From Myoxocephalus aenaeus (lineage: Eukaryota > Chordata > Actinopteri > Perciformes > Cottidae): DNA of 64,000 nt. The stretch is from contig JBAMJR010000140.1 in NCBI GenBank assembly GCA_038501785.1, forward strand, positions 3,854,001-3,918,000, given 5' to 3'. A model generated the notes under the pieces. That model saw nothing but the letters and a program-made list of their open reading frames with translations, was not told the DNA's origin and ran no database searches. The translations under genes were made by a program, and so were the position numbers. Numbering within the stretch: position 1 is the stretch's first letter; each line of letters begins with the position of its first letter. Shown here in pieces: positions 11,809-22,145 of this stretch.

Positions 11809-13199
11809 ATGCTAACACACTGCTGTCAAAACTGTGAACCTCACATTCAAAACGGAATAGATGAAATAAGGGCTACACTTATAGACCATGTCGTGAACCA
11901 TGGTCTCTCATTGAGAGAGGCAGGGTTGAGGGTGCAACCCAATCTGCAAAAATCCACAGTGGCATCTGTAATGCGAATTTTCCATCATACAAACAGGTGA
12001 GAGTTACATCCTTACAGTAAATGAAAACATTACAGGAATCTATTTTGTATTGCAATTATAGAATATTTACACAGATATATATTACAGTAAGTTTGACTGT
12101 AAAATATATTTTTACAACAGGACCCAAAGGCTGCCCCCAACAGGGGGAAGAGGAAAAATATTTTCAGATGCGCAGGAAAATGCTATTGTTGACATGGTTG
12201 TTGTCAACAATGCAATAAAACTGCGGGAGATTCAAGATAGAGTGCTGGCTGATAATGATATATTTGAAAATGTTAATTCTGTCAGCACAACAACTATTGC
12301 TCGAGTCCTAAAGAAACACCAAGTTACAATGAAACAGTTATACACTGTACCGTTCGAGGGAAACAGTGAACGGGTAAAAGAGCAAAGATACCAATATGTC
12401 CAGGTAAGACGTCTGAGGTTACATACACAGCTATAAAAAATATTTACAGTAAAAAAAAACACTAGCATTTCTACAGTAAAACTGTGCACTTACTGTTTTT
12501 CAGAGAGTAATGGCGGTGGAAGCACTGGAAAGACCACATTCATTTGTATTTATCGATGAAGCTGGATTTAACCTTGCCAAAACACGGCGCAGAGGAAGGA
12601 ATGTTATAGGTCAAAGGGCCACTGTGGAGGTTCCAGGCCAAAGGGGGGGAAATATCACCATGTGTGCTGCAATGGCCAATGATGGTTTGCTTCTCAACAC
12701 ACCACTCATTGGCCCATACAACACAGAAAGGCTTATAGCTTTCCTAGAACAGCTCTATGCTCAGCTAGTGCCAGCAGAACAGGGGGAGCCAGTAAGAAAC
12801 CCCCAAGTTGTTGTCATAGTTTGCGATAACGTTGCTTTTCACCACTCTGCAGCTGTCACAGATTGGTTTGCAGCACATCGCAGATTTATGGTTTTGTACC
12901 TGCCTGCATATTCACCCTTCCTCAACCCAATAGAGGAGTTTTTCTCTGCCTGGAGGTGGAAAGTGTTTGGTCACCACCCACATGACCAAATGTCTCTTTT
13001 GGAAGCCATGCGTGCCGGATGTGAGGACACGAGTCCAGAGGACTGCCAGGGATGGATAAGGCACTCCAGAGGTTCTTCCCCAGGTGCATGGCAAGAGAGA
13101 ACATTAGATGTGATGTTGATGAAAACCTGTGGCCTGATGCTAGGGAGAGGCAGGATTAGCCCCTCAATTATTTGTTCGAATTACAGTATGTACTTTTAG
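11809..13199 (+). pseudogene. DDE transposase, 3 exons, C-terminal frameshift
   Basis: Catalyses cut-and-paste movement of the host element in the nucleus. Exons are inferred at 11809-11996, 12121-12403 and 12504 onwards. Introns 11997-12120 and 12404-12503 have GT..AG ends, and the frame is kept across both junctions (phase 2, then phase 0). The start at 11809 is the first Met inside the terminal repeats that precedes the N-terminal helix-turn-helix region (IDEIRATLIDHVVNHGLSLR). Exon 3 carries the catalytic triad: D in FIDEAGF (12555), D in VCDNVAFHH (12825) and E in SPFLNPIEE, with 35 residues between the second D and the E (DD35E). After about 13070 the frame runs into an unrelated tail ending at 13199. 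The neighbouring frame instead gives RFFPRC..DVDENLWPD and stops at 13157-13159, as in relatives. A one-base loss near 13070 explains this. Unbroken length would be about 375 residues, normal for the superfamily. An alternative is that the frameshift is a sequencing error. Confidence 0.88.
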
Positions 13200-13590
13200 T
13201 TTCTACCTTTTTTTTTCTCATTACTGTAATTCCGTAAATTACTACAGACTATTGAAGCAAACTGCTAATTTTCATTTACCTTAAAGAATTGTTATGTTCT
13301 AAAAAAAATTATAAATCATGTGAAAGAATGTCACTCTTTTCTTTGAAGAAAATATTACACTGAAATTGTTCAAACTGTAAAGATGAACAGTTAGTATTTT
13401 CTGTATTGGTGTTTGATGCTAGTGTGTTTACTCTCAGTGTGTTCTGAGTGACAGTGTGTGTTATCTCAGTGAGGGTTGTGCATAGTGTTTGGCTGCACTG
13501 AGTGTGTTTTGAGCCATGTGTTAAGAGTTGTGTTGCTTGGAATGAGTTTTGCAGGTGATGTGAACTGTTTAGCTCAGGTGACTGTTGGTA

Positions 13591-13662
13591 GTGCAGACTG
13601 TAGTTAGAGTTTTGCACATGTGACTCCAGTTGTGCCCACTGTCGTTTAGCAATCGAAAAAAA
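13591..13662 (-). repeat. Right terminal inverted repeat, 72 bp
   Basis: Exact reverse complement of 11604-11675. It is followed by A-C and the TA target duplication at 13665-13666. Confidence 0.95.
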
Positions 13663-13786
13663 ACTAAGTGGCATAAGTCAAACATGCAATGTATGCATTT
13701 AGAAAGAGTTCATTTTGACAATCCAAACAATGACAAATGACAAAATGAAATTACCAACACTGTATGTACACAATCCACATACAAAA

Positions 13787-13790
<4 letters not shown>

Positions 13791-13834
<44 letters not shown>

Positions 13835-13859
13835 CAGTATGTGTGTGTGTGCTTGTGTT

Positions 13860-13899
<40 letters not shown>

Positions 13900-13954
13900 A
13901 CGTGCTTGTGTTCAGTGTGTGTGTGCTTGTGTTCAGTGTGTGTGTGCTTGTGTT

Positions 13955-14031
<77 letters not shown>

Positions 14032-14407
14032 TGTGTTCAGTGTGTGTGTGATTGTGTTCAGTGTGTGTGATTGTATTCAGTGTGTGTGTGTTTGTGTTCA
14101 GTGTGTGTGTGATTGTGTTCAGTGTGTGTGTGTGCTTGTGTTCAGTGTGTGTGTGCTTGTGTTCAGTGTGTGTGTCATTGTGTTCAGTGTGTGTGTCATT
14201 GTGTTCAGTGTGTGTGTGCTTGTGTTCAGTGTGTGTGTGTGCTTGTGTTCAGTGTGTGTGTGTGTGTGTGTCCTTGTGTTCAGTGTGTGTGTGTGATTGT
14301 GTTCAGTGTGTGTGTGTGTGTGATTGTGTTCAGTGTGTGTGTGCTTGTGTTCAGTGTGTGTGTGTTCAGTGTGTGTGTGTGTGTGTGTGCTTGTGTTCAG
14401 TGTGTGT
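13791..14407 (+). repeat. (TG)n microsatellite / CTTGTGTTCAG minisatellite
   Basis: About 617 bp of TG runs punctuated by many copies of a motif of roughly 20-22 bp, (C/A)TTGTGTTCAG(TG)n. Variants read cttgtgttcag, attgtgttcag, cattgtgttcag and tttgtgttcag. It starts about 125 bp after the right end of the transposon at 11601-13664. Long open frames on both strands (Cys/Val-rich or His/Thr-rich) are artefacts of the repeat. Confidence 0.95.
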
Positions 14408-17400
14408 TCCTGTGTCCATTCCCTGTCAATATCAGTAGTTAGTAAAGCGCTGGTCATAATGAAGCAGCTGGGCACGTCTCCACACTACAGCATGATAGCC
14501 TGAACAAAAGTGGTCTAACTACGCAGTGTTGCCCTGAGGCAACGAACCAAAAAAAACAATTTTAGTAAAGAAATATTAACACAATAAGTATTTAAACTAT
14601 CAAAGATACTTCTTGACATAGTCATGCACATGTAAACAATTTTTTTTGTACGAAGTTATTTCAATTTAAACAGGTTAAAAAGTTAGATTCATCTCACTGA
14701 TTTGTGGCACTGTGTCCCATGCAGCTGGGCAGCCGGAAAAGAAGGCTTCACCCCAAGAGAAAAGGTCACACCCACTTTGGGCCCTCATTTGATTGGATAC
14801 AGACACATCTGGTGACATTATATACATTGTGTTTAATAAAAAAAAATTAAAGGGGCAGTGTAAGGTCCAAAAAGGTGGTTCGTTGCCTGAGGGCACCAGT
14901 ATGCCATCGAGGGTTAAAGCCCAGTTGCTTCAAACAGTACTCGAAAATCAAATTATCAACCCGTCCTTGCGATTATGCTGCCCGGGATTTTTTTTTTTAA
15001 GCAGCACAAAAGCAGAGCTGAGTGGTTAGTTCCTTTTCTGGTTAGTCATTCTTGCAAAATTGTGGTGCGACAATTGAATTCAAATTCCTGCAGTTAATGT
15101 GAACATTAAGCAGACAAGTATGAAGAGGTCTCACCTTGAAGTACCACTTGCATTTCCTTATAAGCCAATTCATTTTGAGGTAATTAAGTCATAGGTGGGA
15201 GTTAGTTGGTGACGTTTACAGTCGTACGAGGGGAGGAAAACGGCAGGATGCACCTCGAGCCCTCTGTGAAGAACAAATTAAAGGAATAGCAAGAGGCCAC
15301 TGCCAAGAGTGCCTGCCTTGCCCTTAGTTCAGCCACAATGAATAGCCTGGGCCCACACCACATTCGTCATATTGATTTTTCCTTAATGATATGCACAAGA
15401 AAGTAATTTCCTTGTCTCTGCATTGTCAGCGGTGACTAATCAGATTTTCCCGAGACAACCAATTCCATACCTCAAGGAAATGCTTGGCTACAGATACTGG
15501 TCATCCAAGTGACACAGACATCACCTAACAGCTTGTACAGGTGCAATCTCCCTCTGCATGCAGGGCTGGAATACTAAGTGTGTACTACCGACACTGTGTC
15601 CTTGGCTTTTTAAAGCATAGGCAAGGCATTATGAACATGGGTGTGATGGGACAAAAGCACCCACCGATGCACATAATCCTGCTTTTCTTCAAGGAAGTAA
15701 ATCCTATTTTACAGATGTGTTTATGTCCAGATGTTTCTTCAACTAAAGCATTGTACTCAGAAGGGAATACTATCTCCGCTAAGCAGCAAGGTGGTTTGTG
15801 TTTCCCACCTCAAGTACCAAATAGACACAGCAGCTCGCAAAGAAAAGTGACCTCAGTTCATTACTACACATCTCTCTTTCCAATGATCCATCAGCAGGGA
15901 GGCTCAAGTCCGTTTATAGCTCGGTTTTCATTGACCAATAAACAGAATAAAAGGATAAAACTGCAACAGTTTCTGTATTGTTTGTGGTGTTTTCGTGTGC
16001 TTGACTTTAAAAGTTAACCTTGGCCAAGTGAAATTTGAATATCTAATCAATCATGCCATATTAAAGTTGAATGCTAATCGCCATTGGCTCATTACTATTT
16101 CACGAGGCGGCTCCATTTATGAAATGTCACTCAAAATAGTGTCCCCACAAGCCAATCGATGTCAGCCGTCTTTCCGTCCGAATGTTTCATTTGCTGTAAA
16201 TACATAAACAGAGAGATATGGATTGTGGGCAAGCAGTTGGCCGCCCACATGTGGTGTGGGTGCTGGGTGGGGGCCCCGCTGAAAAGGCATTGATCAGTGG
16301 TGGGGCCCAGTGTTCAGTTTCCTGGAGGCCGAGTCTACAGCTACGTAAAAGCCTACCGGGACTGAGACGTTTGGACTCAACCCCATGACCTTTGTGGTTG
16401 ATCCGAGACCATGCTATTGATAGAAAAGCAGATATGGTTACATCAACACTGGAAGTTGTCATTTTTCAATATTTGATATCAGGCAACATTGTGCAGACAG
16501 AGAGAGGTGCCACAGCATCACTGGATTAGAGTATTTATAAAACGGCTTATACATTACATGTATTGCTGTGTCGCATAATTGTGGAAATATTTCCATTACA
16601 ATTTTACATTACTTTGCTTCTCTTACATTGTCACAAAAAAAAGCAAAGCTTCGCACATGCATGATGTGTCCCATTGTCTCGAAAGTGACTCACCATATAA
16701 GATGCTCTCTGAAACAGCACAGATACGACAAACAATCCAGAAGGTTTGTCTGTGTGCAAAGAGAAAAACACTTTGTTTGCTGTTGTGTGCTGGCAGAAAT
16801 ACAAAGAAATGGAAAAAGACGAGACGTAGTATGAGTGCGGAAGCATCCACGAAGAGCAAAGTGGCTGTACGGCTCTATTTTGAAGATGATGTATTAGTTG
16901 TGAAATTTCAGACCATTTTCCTCTGTGTTAGGGTGTCCGTGGCCCCTCCCCTAGGGGCCGAGCGCTCGAACGGGCCCCTGGGGGGCTAGCGTCTTTATTA
17001 AACTACAGTAGATGTCAGTGAAGCCACACATCGTGTAAATGTGTGGTTTATTTGGACAATAACGGCCATAGAAGATAAACGGAAATTGAATGATGAGGTA
17101 ATTGAAGCAAAAATATGAAATACTGTGAAAAATCACTTAGATGACCTTTAAAAAACAAAAATACATTTCCCAGTTGTTGGCCCAGTTTGCTCCGGTATAG
17201 CTTTTCTATCAGACCTCAATAACGAGGATATGGACATGGACACTCGTTCTTTCTGTTTGTGAAATGTGAATCAGGTTGTATTCACCACTGGATGAGTAGG
17301 GAAATAATTGCTATCACTACCTCTGCCCATAGCGATGAGAGGAACACTGTGTGTTGACCTTTCGTTGAAACTACAAATACAACTTGTGGATGGAAATGAA

Positions 17401-19969
17401 ATGATTCATTATTGATGCAGAATACAAGATGGTTTAATCAAGGATGACAGTGAACGAGTGCATCAAATACTATGTACATAACTTTGCACAGCTTCCATGA
17501 ACTCACTATTTAACAGACACACTTTAACTCTTGTTGTTAGCTATTAGGATATTAAGCAAACAGGGAGAACACAAGAATAGCATTATATAATCCCAAATGA
17601 TAAATGGATTCAAATATTTAACACCGTTTACAGAGCTAATTCTTTGCTTTGACACAACCCAAAAAGTTCTTTGATGTTCATTTTCCCAACAAGCTTTTCT
17701 CCCTGAATGAACAAACCTGTCACAGCTCTGGGATGATGCCATTATATTAATTGAGAAAAAGGTACTTATCAGATATCGTAGCTTTTAATGTGTTGCTTTA
17801 CTTCAAAAGACATACACAACTACAAATAAGAAGAAGAAAAAATCTCTGACAGACACATGAATACAAAACAAACAAACAGTTGCATGCTTTGTGTTACCTT
17901 TGATTGGTAATAACCAATATTATCTCTGATGGAAAGGACTAGTGGCATGTTGTTGGTTCACATAAGTGAGACTTCTATGTGTCAGCGCTATCACACCCAT
18001 GCTTGATGTCTCTGCAGAGCCCGGAATGGGAGGAGGTAGCACAGCGTGTTTACCAAACAGACGGTGTCACACGCGTCGCTAAACTCGCCCCCCACTTCTG
18101 CACGCCGGCTTCCACTCCCTCTTCCCTTTGTAACCCCCGGCTTTGTTGAATTTTCCTGAAATACACATATTCACCACTGCCGAGGGCATAAACAATTATC
18201 AATCAGCTCTAATCCACTGTTCCGCATAAATAAGAGCTGCTCATGCCGTTTGCTGAGCTGCGCTGTCACTTTTTGTGACTTATAAAATTTGACTTGGCTG
18301 ACAGAGCCCAACATGGTGCATGACAAGTGACTTACACCGGGGCCTCGAATCCATTGCCACGCTGACACAGATACAGCGTGGGTTTGCTGCAGTAGCTGTG
18401 GTCCATGTGTGTCCGCCAGGATATTATTCCTGTCGGGGCGAGACGGCTCTGAAACAGCATTCAGAGATACTAAAACTTCTGAAACCTGAACACGGCTACA
18501 TATTCGGTGGCAGGAAGACTTTTGGTGACATTAGACCTTTTTTAGCTTAAAAGATTTGTTCATTTAAAAAAAGAGCTGTCGCTGAATGCTTGATATCTAG
18601 TCCGGTGTAGTCCTTAGATGTCGGCCTGTTCTATTCTGCAACGCCAGTAGTGAACCGGCTATTGTTATTAGGGGGTCCACTTTCTGGCTCCACGTCCACT
18701 TTTAACGTCCACGTGTTGGTTGCGTGTAATGAGAGAGAAGTAAGTGAATTATCCTGCAAAATAAAATAAAAAGGCTGATTTTGGACACTCTGCTGCTTCT
18801 CGGTCCAGTAGTCATTGTTTTCCCGCAGCTGCATTGGAGAGTGAGTCAGTTATTACGAGCAAAGTTGTGCTTTAAGACTCCACCGATGTACTGCGTTCAG
18901 ATATAGTCACTTCACAGATAAGACATTATGTACAACGTGCCATTTTGGGTAGGCGACAGAAAAGAGAGCAGCAACACACAATCACAGACACAGTGTATAA
19001 TTGCCTCCCCGTACCCTCCTTCAGGCATTTTTCCGGTCAGAAACTATGAAACACCCAAAGGCAACTGCTTGTGTGCATAACCACGAGACACTACAAGTAA
19101 AAATGAGTTGACTGTGAAGGCGCGTGTGAGGGTTGTGCACTGGAGGGCATTTGTTTAGCATGCATATTGTTTGGTTTGTTTTTGCCGTATGGGCTCATTC
19201 ATAATGCAGGGTGACTTAACCAGCTATTACAATGATGAAGACATCAAAATGCAAAACAGAGGGCTGTGAGCTCTCCTATCCAATACGACTTGTCTGCGAA
19301 GAGACAGGACAGACTTTTAATTAGTGGGCTTTGTATCCCGGCCAGGAACCGCAGATTGGCTGCTTCCTCTTTCGTGTCATCAGAGTCATAGAAACCAAGA
19401 ATTGAAGCATGAACATTTGAATTGTGGGTAATTTTAGTGCAGTTAGCAAAAGCTTGATGGACAAATCTCTTCCAAACAACTTTCCAGGAAGATGGACACA
19501 TCTGGACAAAACTATTGACTGGTTGGATTTGATGTTTTTATCATTTTGCCAGTCCATCCATCTCTTGTGTTTTAAAGGATTGTGTTGACCCCCCCCCCAA
19601 AAAAACTCTTGCCAAGTTACATTGATTTGTGATAATTATTTAGCATGCAAATATACCATGGGGATGTTCTGTGAGAAAGTTACATTTTCCAGTTTTAGCC
19701 ATCTAATCTTGAAGTTTAGGCACCGTTTTTCTGCTTATTTATGTACAGTTCAAGTTTAACAAATGATTGTGTAAATGTATTATTTTGTCATTTTGTTGGT
19801 GGTAAAATTCAGTATTGATTTGCATATGAGGCATGGCTTCTAAGTGCAGTTTGTAAAATACACATTAAATAAGACACATTACTGTATTTTTTCTTCTTAG
19901 TGTCATGCTTGATATATCACAAGCTTTCTTTTTTCTTTTTATACCTTCATTTATTTGCGGAAGCCTCTT
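14408..19969. other. No gene recognised
   Basis: 5.5 kb without a recognisable exon, RNA gene or complete transposon. The longest open frame (15541-16017, 158 codons) has no domain and no supporting splice or promoter context. A GC-rich patch at 16935-16990 (ggcccctcccctaggggcc) forms a short self-complementary stretch. A candidate of ordered, unique-looking sequence at about 18170-18310 could be conserved non-coding DNA, but that cannot be judged from one genome. Confidence 0.45.
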
Positions 19970-20160
19970 GTTCAGGAAAGCCCTGATACATTCATACCTG
20001 GCAGCTGCCCAGTGAACACCTCTGCTGGCCAGGGAGCAGCTCCACTGCAGCAGCTGGGTTTAGGGCACCTCAGTGGTGGTAATGATGGGCAGGGGAAAGT
20101 ATCCCGCCGGTCCGGGGATTGAACCCACGACCTCCGTTAACTCTTTCAACAGCGTAGCTG
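19970..20160 (-). repeat. Probable tRNA-derived SINE remnant
   Basis: On the minus strand the sequence reads GTGGGTTCAATCCCCGG, close to a tRNA-type B box (GGTTCRANYCC), at about 20110-20130. The rest resembles dispersed fish repeats that pair such a box with a ..gggcacctcagtggtggtaat.. segment on the plus strand. No clear A box is left. A second element with the same kind of box lies at 57405-57612. Confidence 0.5.
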
Positions 20161-20759
20161 GTGAACTGTTTTCCAACTAACACTGCAAGTAGTAAAAGTG
20201 TTGAATCATGCCTGAGACCAGTACTTCATATTTCATTCATGCTTTTTAGCCCTGTATTTTTTTTTTTGGGACTATCAGACAGATAGAAGAGTAAAGATAC
20301 TTAGTTTATATGGAGGGGTTACACATTAATGTTATACATGACATCATAAAAGGTCATTTAAAATATGTAAAGTATCTCTCCGTTGCTTTTGGACATGCAC
20401 AATTTCTGTCCATCACTACATGGGAGCTTGCACCAAGTAAAGAACGATGTATTGATACCTCTAATCGTGTTGTTTTATTAACCGAGTAAGTTAGTGTAGG
20501 AGAACACATGGCATGCTAATTCTAGTCACTGTCATCTCCCCAAATACAAATTATACTCAGACAGCTGCAGACAACACGTTCCGCCTCTCCAAGCACAGAA
20601 AACAGCTGCTTCAGAAAGCAGGGTAGTCATGTGGATCTTTGGCCCCTAAATGTAGGCTAACGTTGTGGAACATGTGGACCCACCCATCAATGTCTTCAGA
20701 TGCTTCCCAGTGCCTTCTCCACATGTCTGCCTCAGTCTGGGAAGTACCCTTTGCTTGGA

Positions 20760-20792
<33 letters not shown>
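20760..20792. repeat. (TA)n microsatellite
   Basis: About 16 TA units without interruption. Confidence 0.9.
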
Positions 20793-20796
<4 letters not shown>

Positions 20797-21341
20797 CTAT
20801 AATAAATCATCTTGTTTACCATCAAGCGCTCGCTTATTTGCACATGGCTGCAGTTCTAGTTGTTTTTCGAGAGGGTAAAGTTGAGCACTCCATGGCAGCC
20901 GGGTTTACCAAAACAACTTCTCCGCCTAAGTGAGCCCTCACCCGCAGCGACCTTGGTCTCATTTAAAGTAAAGTGTCATGTTTGACCTTTTCGGTGGACC
21001 TTTCTCTTGTAAGGAATGTCCCTGTCAATACCGGTTTTCATGGACCACTTCTAGTATATTTCAGTTTTTCTGCCTTTGGCAAGTTTTCTCTAAGAAATAT
21101 CTAAGAAAACCCAACAAATGTCGTTTAGTTCAAGATAATATTTTTGAACAATTATTTTAGTTATACTTGAATTGTAAAGGCATACGGTTTTAATCTGTAA
21201 CAACAATGTGATGTCAGAGTAGCCCCATTTAAAGGAAAACTGTTTCTGTTTTTTTCTGATTGTTCTGTACCTTCTGTCAAGCAAAGAGCGCGCACACACA
21301 CAGAGCCATCCACGCTTCAGTCCTTTTAAGCACCATGGTCC
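20793..21341. other. No feature recognised
   Basis: Apparently unique sequence up to the target duplication of the next hAT element. Confidence 0.5.
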
Positions 21342-21349
21342 CTATATAC

Positions 21350-22137
21350 CAGGGGTGGGCAAACTTTTTGGCTCAGGGGCCACATTGAATTAAAAAAATT
21401 GACAGACGGGCCGGGCCAGTATCAGATGGATGGAGAGTGTTTGACAAAGGGGGCGTGGCTTATCGCCGTCGGGTCTCTCCGTGAAAAAGAGCTGTCTTTT
21501 CCGGTATCGATTATGGAATAAATAACCACTAGTTTTGCTTTATACTTGTTGTGGAAGTCCCAAACATGTCGGAACATGAAACACCCTTGTGTTTGGGTTC
21601 ATAATATTATCCGTAGCCGCACACAGCTCGGTGAATTTCTCCGACTCCTCCAGGAACTGCGCCGGTCTTATCTCCGTAAAACGGATACCGATTCTGCCAT
21701 CCACCTTGGAAATAACCACCAGTTCTGCTTTATACTTGTTGTGTAAACTCCACATACGTCGGAACATCAAACTCCGTGGTGTCTGGGTTAATAATATTAT
21801 CCGTAGTCCCACAACAGCGTCTCAATGACAGCCGCTGCACACACGAAAAGCCTAAAAGAGCGCTGTGCAATAAATAAGCATGAAGAAACATCAACGCTGG
21901 TCTGTTGTGGTCATCGTGCTTCGGGAAACTGAACTTGGGAACGGAGAAGCGCTACAGCGGTCTTTACTATAACTTATAATTATTTAAAATAAAAAACCTT
22001 TTTTTTTAATATATTTTTTTAATAACTTTTTTTTAATATATTTTTTTAATGTTATAATAATTATAATACTCGGCGGGCCGTATATTAATACTCGGCGGGC
22101 CGTATCCGGCCCGCGGGCCGTAGTTTGCCCACCTCTG
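21350..22137. mobile_element. Non-autonomous hAT transposon, 788 bp
   Basis: The left end CAGGGGTGGGCAAAC and right end GTTTGCCCACCTCTG form a 15-bp inverted terminus with one mismatch. The flanks are an exact 8-bp duplication, CTATATAC, at 21342-21349 and 22138-22145, diagnostic of hAT insertion. CGGGCC-rich subterminal motifs (gacgggccgggcc on the left, cggcgggccg twice on the right) are typical of the fish members of this group. No transposase is encoded. The interior holds a diverged direct duplication of a segment of about 110 bp (about 21519-21632 and 21711-21815), also found in the element at 57754-58398. Confidence 0.92.
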
Positions 22138-22145
22138 CTATATAC

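Larger units (their letters stand above)
11601..13664 (+). mobile_element. IS630/Tc1-type DNA transposon, nearly intact
   Basis: A 2.06-kb element bounded by TA dinucleotides at 11599-11600 and 13665-13666, the target duplication expected of the IS630-Tc1-mariner superfamily. Inverted repeats of 72 bp match without a mismatch (11604-11675 against 13591-13662). The outermost 1-3 bases differ, with left CAG and right G before the T run. Inside is a DDE transposase in three exons on the plus strand. Perfect terminal repeats and an almost open gene point to a young insertion. The family name within the superfamily is not certain. Confidence 0.92.

Noticed and set aside
13715..14475. Long open frames rich in Cys/Val or His/Thr on both strands
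   Set aside because: They are translations of the TG/CA repeat and occur in several frames at once.
15541..16017. 158-codon open frame
   Set aside because: No domain, no amphipathic or conserved pattern, and no splice or promoter context. One frame this long is expected by chance in 64 kb.
20095..20150. tRNA gene
   Set aside because: Only a B-box-like motif on the minus strand; no A box, anticodon arm or acceptor stem. It fits a SINE remnant.
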